A DNA stretch of 11,803 nucleotides from Candidatus Sumerlaeota bacterium. Lineage in GTDB: Bacteria > Sumerlaeota > Sumerlaeia > MWCT01. A program made the translations under genes and the position numbers. Position 1 is the stretch's first letter. Each line of letters starts with the position of its first letter. Location of the stretch: contig JAPLSR010000262.1 in NCBI GenBank assembly GCA_026398545.1, forward strand, positions 1 to 11,803, written 5' to 3'. This document shows, in pieces, positions 1 to 6,272 of this stretch. The notes under the pieces are model-generated. The model was not told where the DNA came from and searched no databases. It worked only from the letters and a program-made list of their open reading frames with translations.

Positions 1-207
1 TAATATAAATATCAAACAAGATATTAAAAACATAATAATATATATACATGGTCCTGTAAAATAAATCGTATCTTTATATTTTTTGAAAGATAATATTATA
101 AGTGGAATACTTTGAAAAATAAGCAGGATAATAAGTCCATACCATTTATTATGAAGTAACTTATATCGTAAAATGTATCTATATAATGAATTTTCACTAT
201 TCTCCAT
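1..207 (-). CDS. N-terminal part of an unknown membrane protein, cut by the window edge
   Basis: Reading leftwards from an ATG at 207-205, the frame stays open for all 69 codons to the window edge. A good ribosome binding site (AGGAGA, minus strand, 219-214) sits 6 bases before the ATG. The protein starts MENSENSLYRYI, has a basic stretch to about residue 21, a hydrophobic segment at about 22-41 (WYGLIILLIFQ...), a short polar loop (KKYKDT) and a second hydrophobic segment from about 51 to the edge. That pattern is a polytopic inner-membrane protein with a cytoplasmic N-terminus. The codons are very AT-rich (TTA, ATA, ATT, AGA), unlike every other gene here, which suggests a different origin. 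I do not recognise the family and assign no function. The reading frame and RBS are seen directly; transfer is inferred. Confidence 0.6.
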   Translation of the reverse strand, partial: MENSENSLYRYILRYKLLHNKWYGLIILLIFQSIPLIILSFKKYKDTIYFTGPCIYIIMFLISCLIFIL

Positions 208-246
208 TATATATCTCCTAACAGAATATTATTATCAACTCATTAA

Positions 247-267
247 ATTTTATATGGAATATAAAAT
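247..267. promoter_or_regulatory. AT-rich perfect palindrome upstream of the membrane protein gene, possible operator
   Basis: ATTTTATAT at 247-255 and its exact reverse complement ATATAAAAT at 259-267 are separated by GGA. On the minus strand a perfect TTGACA (282-277) lies 9 bases upstream of it, so the palindrome falls where a -10 element of a promoter for the gene starting at 207 would be. A convincing -10 at 16-18 bases from the TTGACA is missing: TATATT lies at 13 and TATAAA at 22. The palindrome could be a repressor operator or simply chance in DNA of about 19% G+C. Confidence 0.3.
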
Positions 268-327
268 ATGAAGAATTGTCAAGAATAAGAAATTATATTA
301 TCTCATTATTTTAATGGAACATTTTAG

Positions 328-355
328 TTGACCGAGCGGGAAAGTTATCAATGAT
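328..355 (+). promoter_or_regulatory. Candidate sigma-70-type promoter for the aldehyde dehydrogenase gene
   Basis: TTGACC (328-333) matches five of six -35 bases. After 16 bases, AATGAT (350-355) matches four of six -10 bases. The predicted start would leave a leader of about 40 bases before the ATG at 403. The match is modest and the surrounding DNA is AT-rich, so this is only a candidate. Confidence 0.25.
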
Positions 356-402
356 TCATTGGATGGATGTTGGTTGGGAAGACTTTCTTGAAGGAGAAGG
401 AT

Positions 403-1902
403 ATGGTCACAAAATATAAGGCATTTATCGGCGGGGAGTGGGTGGAAGGCGGCTCTATGGGGACGATTGTCAATATCAACCCCGCTGACACTAAGGATAT
501 CATCGGGGAATTTCCCTCCTGCGGAAAGGAGGAGGTGGACGCCGCTGTGGCAAGCGCGCATGAGGCGCAGAAAAAATGGGCGCTCACGCCCGCCCCAAAA
601 CGTGGCGAAATTCTCAAGCGCGCAGGCGATATCCTTGTTGAGAAAAAGGAGGAACTCGCCCGCCTTATGACCCGGGAGATGGGGAAAATCCTTCTTGAGA
701 CGCGGGGCGATGTGCAGGAAGGGATTGATACTGCATATTACATGGCTGGCGAGGGGCGACGGCTCTTCGGCGAAACTGTGCCATGTGAACTCCCTGATAA
801 GTTTGGCATGTCCATCAGGCAGCCCGCCGGCATCTGCGCCATGATAACTCCCTGGAATTTCCCCATGGCTATCCCCGCATGGAAAATCTTCCCCGCCCTG
901 ATTTGCGGCAATGGCGTTGTCTTTAAACCGGCAAGCGACACCCCCGCCACGGCGGTCGGGCTTATGGAAATCCTTCTTGAGGCAGGTGTCCCGCCAAAAC
1001 TCATCAACCTTGTCCCCGGCTCCGGAAAAAATGTCGGTATGGCAATGCTTGAACATGCCGGTATAAACCTTGTCTCCTTCACCGGCTCCACGCAGGTGGG
1101 ACGGACAATTGCCGAGAGGTGCGGCGCAACATTGAAGCGTTGCTCTTTAGAGATGGGTGGGAAGAATGCCCAGATTGTCATGGATGACGCCGACCTTAAT
1201 CTGGCGCTTGAAGGTGCGCTCTGGGGCGCCTTCGGCACAACCGGACAGCGCTGCACTGCCACGTCACGCCTGATTTTACACAAAGCCATTGCCGGGGAAT
1301 TCACTGAGCGCCTCAAGGAAAAAGCCTCGCAGATACGTGTGGGGAACGGACTCGATGAAAATACCCAGATGGGACCGCTTATTAACGGGGACCAGCTAAA
1401 GACAGTGGCGGAATATGTCAGAATCGGACTTGAGGAGGATGGCGCACAATTGCTCCTCGGCGGCAATTCCCTGACGGATGGACCTTACGCCTGCGGATTC
1501 TTCTTCAGCCCAACCATCTTTACAGGTGTCAGGCGCCACATGCGCATCGCCCGCGAGGAGATATTTGGACCCGTGGTCTCCATCCTTGTCGTCAAAGACT
1601 TCGAGGAGGCTATTGAAACCCTGAATGACACTGAATATGGGCTCTCCTCATCCATTTACACCCATGACCTGAATCGCGCCTTCAAGGCGGTCCGGGATAT
1701 TGAGGCGGGCATCACCTATATCAATGTTCCAACCATCGGTGCGGAGATTCAACTCCCCTTCGGCGGCGTTAAGAACACCGGGAATGGGCACCGCGAGTCC
1801 GGACAGGTCGTCCTTGACACCTATACGGAATGGAAATCAGTGTATGTTGATTATAGTGGAAAACTGCAACGCGCCCAGATTGATTGTCCTCTCTCAATGT
1901 AA
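403..1902 (+). CDS. NAD(P)-dependent aldehyde dehydrogenase (ALDH superfamily)
   Basis: The 499-residue product has the normal full ALDH length and all the catalytic landmarks. They are PWNFP with the oxyanion asparagine at N152, the cofactor-binding lysine K175 in VVFKPAS, the nucleotide-site FTGS at 226-229, the general base E250 in LEMGGKN, the nucleophile C284 in GQRCTA, and EEIFGP at 385-390. It oxidises an aldehyde to a carboxylate with NAD+ or NADP+, and has no signal peptide, so it should be cytosolic. The C-terminal GAEIQLPFGGVKNTGNG segment resembles the semialdehyde and ALDH7-like branches, but the substrate cannot be fixed from sequence. I chose ATG 403 because AAGGAG (391-396) sits 6 bases upstream. 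An in-frame ATG at 367 would add 12 residues and has no equivalent site. A GerMN-domain gene follows 59 bases later, with a palindrome between them, and no pathway partner is adjacent. Confidence 0.92.
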   Translation: MVTKYKAFIGGEWVEGGSMGTIVNINPADTKDIIGEFPSCGKEEVDAAVASAHEAQKKWALTPAPKRGEILKRAGDILVEKKEELARLMTREMGKILLETRGDVQEGIDTAYYMAGEGRRLFGETVPCELPDKFGMSIRQPAGICAMITPWNFPMAIPAWKIFPALICGNGVVFKPASDTPATAVGLMEILLEAGVPPKLINLVPGSGKNVGMAMLEHAGINLVSFTGSTQVGRTIAERCGATLKRCSLEMGGKNAQIVMDDADLNLALEGALWGAFGTTGQRCTATSRLILHKAIAGEFTERLKEKASQIRVGNGLDENTQMGPLINGDQLKTVAEYVRIGLEEDGAQLLLGGNSLTDGPYACGFFFSPTIFTGVRRHMRIAREEIFGPVVSILVVKDFEEAIETLNDTEYGLSSSIYTHDLNRAFKAVRDIEAGITYINVPTIGAEIQLPFGGVKNTGNGHRESGQVVLDTYTEWKSVYVDYSGKLQRAQIDCPLSM

Positions 1903-1919
1903 TCATTGAAATACGGGTG

Positions 1920-1934
1920 TCCGCCTGAGGCGGA
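1920..1934. repeat. GC-rich palindrome TCCGCC-TGA-GGCGGA, copy 1
   Basis: A perfect 6-base stem with a 3-base loop lies in the 59-base gap after the aldehyde dehydrogenase gene. The same element, in the opposite loop orientation, recurs at 10442-10456 inside dnaG. No T-run follows it (it is followed by TAGACCATAC), so it is not a classic intrinsic terminator, although it could form a small hairpin in the mRNA. Two copies in under 12 kb suggest a dispersed short palindromic repeat of this genome. Confidence 0.7.
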
Positions 1935-1961
1935 TAGACCATACTTTGGACATTATATTCC

Positions 1962-2576
1962 ATGCCGGATAGAGAAAAGATATTTCGCGGGGAATTCGCC
2001 CGCTTCCTTTTGAGCCTGGGCATGGCGGCGGTCGTGATTACCGTCCTCGGGCTTTATTTCATAAACAAACTTTTTAACAGACCGCACACCTCGCCCAGGG
2101 TTGATTTCTCCCAGGCGCTCAAGGAGACCCTGCTCACGACGGAGGCGCCCGCCTCGCCCAATACTGTCAGGGTTTTCTTCACCACCAATGGACGCCATCT
2201 CAGCGCGGAGGTGCTTGAACTCTCGCGCAGTCTCACACCTTATGAAAGGATTGACCGGCTCCTGACCCGCCTGATGAAAGGACCAACAAACAGGTATTTC
2301 GAACCCGTCTTACCTGCCAATGTCTCCCTCAGGGCAATGTACATTCTTGAGGACAGACTGGTGGTGGATTTTTCAAAGGAGCTCTCGCAGAATTTCCACG
2401 GAGGACTCATGGCAGAAATGCTGGCAGTTTACAGCATTGCGGACACCATCATTCTCAATGTCCCCGAAATCAAGCAGGTGCAGATTCTCATTGATGGCGA
2501 GATGCGCGCCACCCTTGCAGGTGGCATAGACCTCAGCGCCCCCCTTGGCGCCAATATTAATCTGATACGATGGTGA
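1962..2576 (+). CDS. Membrane-anchored GerMN-domain protein
   Basis: The 204-residue product has a short basic N-terminus, one hydrophobic segment at about residues 15-35 that looks like a signal anchor, a polar linker, and a GerMN domain at about 68-195. Seen in the domain are the opening strand VRVFFTTNGRHL, the GP...P.NVSLRAMYILEDRLVVDFSKEL stretch (about 107-141), the SIADTIILN helix and strand (158-166), and VQILIDGE (173-180) near the end. GerMN domains are known from the spore-germination protein GerM and from lipoproteins and envelope proteins of many non-sporulating bacteria. They are thought to bind cell-wall material, but the biochemical role is not settled. The protein should be anchored in the inner membrane with the domain outside. 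There is no clear Shine-Dalgarno site before the ATG. M21 is another possible start but would cut into the membrane segment. No sporulation gene lies nearby, so a spore role is not implied. Confidence 0.8.
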   Translation: MPDREKIFRGEFARFLLSLGMAAVVITVLGLYFINKLFNRPHTSPRVDFSQALKETLLTTEAPASPNTVRVFFTTNGRHLSAEVLELSRSLTPYERIDRLLTRLMKGPTNRYFEPVLPANVSLRAMYILEDRLVVDFSKELSQNFHGGLMAEMLAVYSIADTIILNVPEIKQVQILIDGEMRATLAGGIDLSAPLGANINLIRW

Positions 2577-2605
2577 CATGGAAATCTTTAATATTTCAAG
2601 AATAT

Positions 2606-2635
2606 ACTCTGTGAACTCTGTGACTCTGTGGTGAA
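2606..2635. repeat. Triple CTCTGTG tandem repeat between convergent genes
   Basis: CTCTGTG occurs at 2607-2613, 2616-2622 and 2624-2630, the first two within identical 9-base ACTCTGTGA units, and the run ends in GTGAA. The complementary strand reads TTCACCACAGAGTCACAGAGTTCACAGAGT. From general knowledge, very similar CACAGAG-type strings are dispersed in intergenic regions of many bacterial genomes. It lies in the 73-base gap between the ends of the GerMN gene and the DUF116 gene. Its function is unknown; a mobile or repetitive origin is inferred. Confidence 0.6.
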
Positions 2636-2649
2636 TAAATTTCACTTTT

Positions 2650-3075
2650 TTAAAAGCTTTTATCACTTTTTTCCTTTGAATCCAATTCCTCGTCTTTTTC
2701 CCACAAGGCAATAACCCTCTTCGCCTCCTCCACATTCACCGTGGTATCCTTGCATCCATCGATATCGAGTAGCACCACATGGAGCGGCAAATCCAATTTC
2801 TCCACAGCCATAGTGAGTTCAGGCTCACAGGCAATTCCCACCACTGCCTCGGGTTTTTCCTCCATAATGATTTTGAGCACAATGCTTCCCCCACCGACCA
2901 CATGCACCTTATAACCCAGTCCTTCCGCAAACCGGTGCAATTCATCCTGCTGTTCTGCCCTGATGCAGTGGGAAAGAAAAAGCATGCGGTTCTTATAAGG
3001 GACCTTCATGAAACGTTCCCTTTCCCTGTCATTAATAGAGTGGGCATACTCCTTATTAATATTGCCGTTTTCCAT
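2650..3075 (-). CDS. Short DUF116-family protein lacking the usual cysteine cluster
   Basis: The 141-residue product carries the conserved DUF116 blocks: LFLSHCIR (32-39), GYKVHVVGGGSIVLKI (54-69), AVVGIACEPEL (77-87) and LLDIDGCKDTTV (102-113). Cysteines C37, C83 and C108 fall in these blocks. As I recall the family, members have about 20 further residues with several cysteines between the HC-R motif and the GYKV strand, and many carry an N-terminal membrane region. Here both are missing: HCIRAEQQDELHRFAEGLGYKV runs straight through. The family's biochemical role is unknown. The gene starts inside the end of the methyltransferase gene (20-base overlap), so the two are probably cotranscribed and translationally coupled. 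An internal ATG at 3009 (MKVPYKNR), preceded by purine-rich AGGGAAAGGGA, is a plausible alternative start and would remove 22 poorly conserved residues. The tail is lysine-rich and stops with TAA. Confidence 0.75.
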   Translation of the reverse strand: MENGNINKEYAHSINDRERERFMKVPYKNRMLFLSHCIRAEQQDELHRFAEGLGYKVHVVGGGSIVLKIIMEEKPEAVVGIACEPELTMAVEKLDLPLHVVLLDIDGCKDTTVNVEEAKRVIALWEKDEELDSKEKSDKSF

Positions 3076-3892
3076 GGGACAAAGCCTTCACCCTTTGCCT
3101 TCCGGGTTTTTCCCCTATGACAAGCATCATGGGGGATATAGCACGGTCATACTCTGCGCCGTCATAATCGCCGAAGATGCGCTGGACTCCGAGTCCGGCA
3201 TTTTGAAAAAGGGCTGTCAATTCCCTCAGTGTAAAAAGCCGCAGGCAATAACCCGCTTCTGTTATCCCGCCACGGATATTGAAGAACGTCCTGTTAAAGA
3301 GGATTTTCCACTGCGTGTCGTAGTCCCAGAATTCGTGAATCAGGAAATCCCTGCCGCACTGGATAGTTTGCGGCGTTGTGCGCACCATCTTGATAACAGG
3401 TTGTTTATTGGGGACTTCGACAAGAAATTGCCCGCCGGTTCTAAGGACACGAGCGACCTCCCTGAGAATTGCCATATCCGGGTCAGGCGCATCCATGGGG
3501 CGGTAGCCGAAGCTGTTAAAGAGGGACACAATCGCCTCAAAGGTTTCCTCCTGAAAAGGGAGACGGGTCATCGTCCCTATGACAAGGGGTGGTTTTTTCC
3601 GAAAGGTTACAGGCATTTTCCCCATGGCATATCTAAGATAGGGATGCATGATATCCAGACCAAAGGCGCAAAGTCCCTTCTTCAGGAAAAAAACAAGGTG
3701 TTTCCCGAAGCCGCATGCGAGGTCAAGGATACGTGAGCCCTTTTTAAGATGCAAGGCATTCTGGATAAAATCCACCTCTCGCAGAACTTTTTTCCTCTCA
3801 TACATCAATCGGGCATAGATTTCAAGATAAGCCTCACCGAAATATCTCCCCTGCCACTCATCCACGGTGGAGTATTTCATGAACTGACTCAC
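3056..3892 (-). CDS. Class I SAM-dependent methyltransferase, substrate unknown
   Basis: The product is 278 residues from a GTG start. It has a Rossmann-type methyltransferase core: motif I ILDLACGFGKH (55-65) for S-adenosylmethionine binding, the acidic end of strand 2 in FGLDIM (D80), LPFQEETFEAIVSLFNSFGY (111-130) covering the motif around strand 4, and REVARVLRTGGQFLVEVPN (144-162) as the post-core helix and strand. This is the Methyltransf_11/25 type, and the acceptor could be a small molecule, lipid or protein. The start is uncertain: AGGAG lies only 3 bases before the GTG (3892), whereas the ATG at 3880, which gives MKYSTVDEWQG, lies 15 bases from AGGAG. The first four residues are therefore doubtful. 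It overlaps the DUF116 gene by 20 bases, and is divergent from the GH3 gene with about 154 bases between starts. It is soluble with no signal peptide. Confidence 0.85.
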   Translation of the reverse strand: MSQFMKYSTVDEWQGRYFGEAYLEIYARLMYERKKVLREVDFIQNALHLKKGSRILDLACGFGKHLVFFLKKGLCAFGLDIMHPYLRYAMGKMPVTFRKKPPLVIGTMTRLPFQEETFEAIVSLFNSFGYRPMDAPDPDMAILREVARVLRTGGQFLVEVPNKQPVIKMVRTTPQTIQCGRDFLIHEFWDYDTQWKILFNRTFFNIRGGITEAGYCLRLFTLRELTALFQNAGLGVQRIFGDYDGAEYDRAISPMMLVIGEKPGRQRVKALSHGKRQY

Positions 3893-4046
3893 CCTCTCCT
3901 GTCATAACTGAAAAAGATTAAGCGTCCTGCGCCGTGAAATATTCAATAAAAAACGTGAACAACGGTGTTTAAACTTGCAATCCTCCAGTGGCATCCTTTA
4001 TCGTCTCCATCCAATTGATTTAACCCATATAATCAGGAGACGGGAC

Positions 4047-5936
4047 ATGATGGAGAATCCAGCACCTTACAAATTCATGGACGCCTCGCTTTCTTTTGAG
4101 GAACGGGTTGCTGACCTCATCTCCAGGCTGACCCTGGAGGAGAAGATTTCCCAGATGGTTCACGCCTCTTGCGCCATTGAACGCCTCGGGATTCCTGAAT
4201 ATAACTGGTGGAATGAGTGCCTTCACGGCGTGGCAAGAAATGGGACGGCGACAGTCTTTCCGCAGGCTATCGGACTTGCCGCCATGTGGGACACTGATAT
4301 GATGTATCGTGCGGCAACGGTCATTTCTGATGAGGCGCGTGCGAAGCATCACGAATCACTCCGTCAGGGCGACCGCGGCATATATAAGGGCATAAATTTC
4401 TGGACGCCGAATATCAATATCTTCCGCGACCCTCGATGTGGACGCGGGCAGGAAACCTACGGCGAGGACCCTTATCTCACAGGAAGACTCGCCATTGCCT
4501 TCATCAAGGGACTTCAGGGCAACCATCCAAGATACATGAAAGCTGCCGCCACGGTGAAACATTTTGCTGTTCACAGCGGTCCGGAATCCCGGCGTCACAC
4601 CTTCGATGCCATTGTCAGCCCAAAAGACCTGCGCGAGACATATCTCCCCCACTTCAAGGAATGCGTGAAGGAGGCAAATGTTGCCGCCGTGATGGGGGCT
4701 TATAACCGCACAAACGGAGAGCCCTGCTGCGCCAGCCCGACACTCCTTATCAAAATTCTCCGCGAGGAGTGGGGATTCAAGGGACATGTGGTTTCGGACT
4801 GTGGGGCGGTCTGCGATATCCATCTCCATCACAAGGTGACAAAAAATGCCGAGGAATCCGCCGCCCTTGCCGTAAAAAACGGCTGTGACCTCAATTGCGG
4901 CGAGACATACAAATCCCTTTTGAAGTCGGTTCAGGAAGGACTGCTCACTGAGGAAGAAATCAACAGGGCGCTTGGAAATGTGCTTCTCACCCGCTTCCGC
5001 CTTGGGATGTTTGACCCGCCTGAGAGTGTCCCCTATGCAGACATTCCTTATGAGGTCAATGATTGTCCCAGGCATAGAAAGGCGGCGCTTGAGACGGCAC
5101 GCAAATCCATCGTCCTCCTGAAGAATCAGGGCGGGTTGTTGCCCCTTTCCAGAAAAATAAAATCCATCGCTGTAATTGGACCAAACGCTAATGACCGTGA
5201 TGTCCTTTTAGGAAATTATAACGGCACCCCCTCAAGATACGTGACCCCCTTAGAGGGAATCCGGCGAAAACTTGCCCGTCAGGCGCGGATTTATTATGCA
5301 CACGGATGTAAACTCAATGAGACGGCGGAGCTGGGACATATCGGCAAACTCACACGTGGATTTTCCGAGGCTGTCGCCTGTGCACAGCGCGCTGAGGCGG
5401 TAATAATGGTGCTTGGATTCAACTCGCTTTATGAGGGGGAAGAGGGCGATGCCACGGAGTCACCGGCGGGGGGAGACAGGTCACATCTAAATCTTCCGGG
5501 GAAACAACAGGAACTCCTTGAAGCGGTGTGCGCCACGGGCAAACCGGTCGTGCTGGTTATCCTGAGCGGAAGTCCCGTTGCCCTGAACTGGGCGCAGGAG
5601 CATGTCCCCGCCATCCTTGAGGCATGGTATCCCGGCGAAGAAGGAGGAACAGCCCTTGCCGATGTCATATTCGGTGATTATAATCCGGGCGGAAGACTGC
5701 CCATCACTTTCCCCAGAGGTATTGACCAGCTCCCACCCTTTGAAGATTACGCCATGAATGGCGAAAAGGGGCGGACATATCGTTACATGAAGGATGAACC
5801 GCTCTATCCCTTTGGTTATGGACTGAGCTACACACAGTTTGAATATAATGACCTCACACTTGCGCCCGGAATAAAAATGGGACAAAATCAGGTCATCAAG
5901 GTCGCTGTAAAAAATACCGGCAATCTGACTGGATAA
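4047..5936 (+). CDS. Family 3 glycoside hydrolase (beta-xylosidase/beta-glucosidase type), truncated by an in-frame stop
   Basis: This frame encodes 629 residues of a GH3 enzyme, which removes terminal beta-linked xylose, glucose or related sugars from oligosaccharides with retention. The N-terminal barrel shows WWNECLHGVAR (about 54-64), GINFWTPNINIFRDPRCGRGQETYGEDPYL (about 115-144), KHFAVHSG, and the nucleophile D251 in VVSDCGA. The WNE-LHGVAR signature is typical of the bacterial and plant beta-xylosidase branch, but substrate assignment in GH3 is unreliable. The second domain begins near SIAVIGPNAND and has the likely acid/base Glu in SLYEGEEGD (460-468). No PA14 insert is present. There is no signal peptide, so the enzyme looks cytoplasmic and would need an oligosaccharide importer. 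ATG 4047 was chosen because AGGAG (4035-4039) sits 7 bases upstream. The frame stops at TAA 5934-5936, about 35 residues into the C-terminal fibronectin-like domain, and the rest of that domain follows in the same frame. Confidence 0.88.
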   Translation: MMENPAPYKFMDASLSFEERVADLISRLTLEEKISQMVHASCAIERLGIPEYNWWNECLHGVARNGTATVFPQAIGLAAMWDTDMMYRAATVISDEARAKHHESLRQGDRGIYKGINFWTPNINIFRDPRCGRGQETYGEDPYLTGRLAIAFIKGLQGNHPRYMKAAATVKHFAVHSGPESRRHTFDAIVSPKDLRETYLPHFKECVKEANVAAVMGAYNRTNGEPCCASPTLLIKILREEWGFKGHVVSDCGAVCDIHLHHKVTKNAEESAALAVKNGCDLNCGETYKSLLKSVQEGLLTEEEINRALGNVLLTRFRLGMFDPPESVPYADIPYEVNDCPRHRKAALETARKSIVLLKNQGGLLPLSRKIKSIAVIGPNANDRDVLLGNYNGTPSRYVTPLEGIRRKLARQARIYYAHGCKLNETAELGHIGKLTRGFSEAVACAQRAEAVIMVLGFNSLYEGEEGDATESPAGGDRSHLNLPGKQQELLEAVCATGKPVVLVILSGSPVALNWAQEHVPAILEAWYPGEEGGTALADVIFGDYNPGGRLPITFPRGIDQLPPFEDYAMNGEKGRTYRYMKDEPLYPFGYGLSYTQFEYNDLTLAPGIKMGQNQVIKVAVKNTGNLTG

Positions 5937-6236
5937 GAGGTCGTGCAGATTTACCTGAGTTATCCTGAGCATTGCAAGGGGGCGCCGATTCGTCAACTCC
6001 GCGGGTTCAAGAGAATATCCCTGAAACCGGGGCAATGCAAAACGGTGTCCTTCACATTGACGCCCCGCCTTATGGCACAGATAGATGATGAGGGGCGATG
6101 TGTCCTTGAACCGGGGACATACATGGTTTATATTGGAGGCAGTCAGCCGGATAAAAGAAGCGAATTTCTCACAGGAATGCCGTCCCTATCGGCAACATTT
6201 ATAATCAAGGGACATGTGAAGGAATTGAAATATTGA
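5937..6236 (+). pseudogene. Detached C-terminal fibronectin-like part of the GH3 gene
   Basis: Directly after the TAA, in the same frame, the sequence reads EVVQIYLSYPE, then RQLRGFKRISLKPGQCKTVSFTLTPRL and EPGTYMVYIGGSQPD. This is the normal end of the GH3 fibronectin-like domain (family pattern: EVVQLYV, LKGFKRV-LKPGE, VEPG-F-V-VGGSS). Counting the stop as one residue, the intact gene would encode 729 amino acids, the usual length for this GH3 class. A GTG at 5943 could be read as a start but has no properly spaced ribosome binding site and would give only part of a beta-sandwich, so this is not an independent gene. Either the gene carries a nonsense mutation, the base is wrong in the assembly, or the stop is read through. 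Confidence 0.85.
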
Positions 6237-6272
6237 CAGGTTCATCCAAACCTTTAAAAAGGAGGTCTATCC

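Noticed and set aside
367..402. Upstream ATG as the start of the aldehyde dehydrogenase
   Set aside because: The 12 extra residues span the ribosome binding site of the ATG at 403 and have no counterpart in the family.
298..1056. Long minus-strand open frame opposite the aldehyde dehydrogenase gene
   Set aside because: It has no family resemblance and its codons simply mirror a well-supported plus-strand enzyme gene.
2642..2672. Direct repeat TCACTTTTTT (2642-2651 and 2663-2672) around a TAAAAGCTTTTA palindrome
   Set aside because: It mostly encodes the lysine- and serine-rich end of the DUF116 protein, and homopolymer-rich sequence makes such repeats likely. The palindrome has no loop to form a terminator.
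2373..2735. Open minus-strand frame across the GerMN gene end and the CTCTGTG repeat
   Set aside because: It lies opposite a supported gene, its peptide HHRVTEFTE comes from the repeat, and it overlaps the DUF116 coding region in another frame.
4028..4033. Perfect TATAAT before the GH3 gene
   Set aside because: It ends 1 base before the ribosome binding site and would start transcription at about the ATG. The nearest TTGATT is only 7 bases upstream, so it is not a usable promoter for this start.
6238..6253. AGGTT/AACCT hairpin before asnA
   Set aside because: A 5-base stem with a 6-base loop is too weak to call a terminator or attenuator, and no T-run follows.
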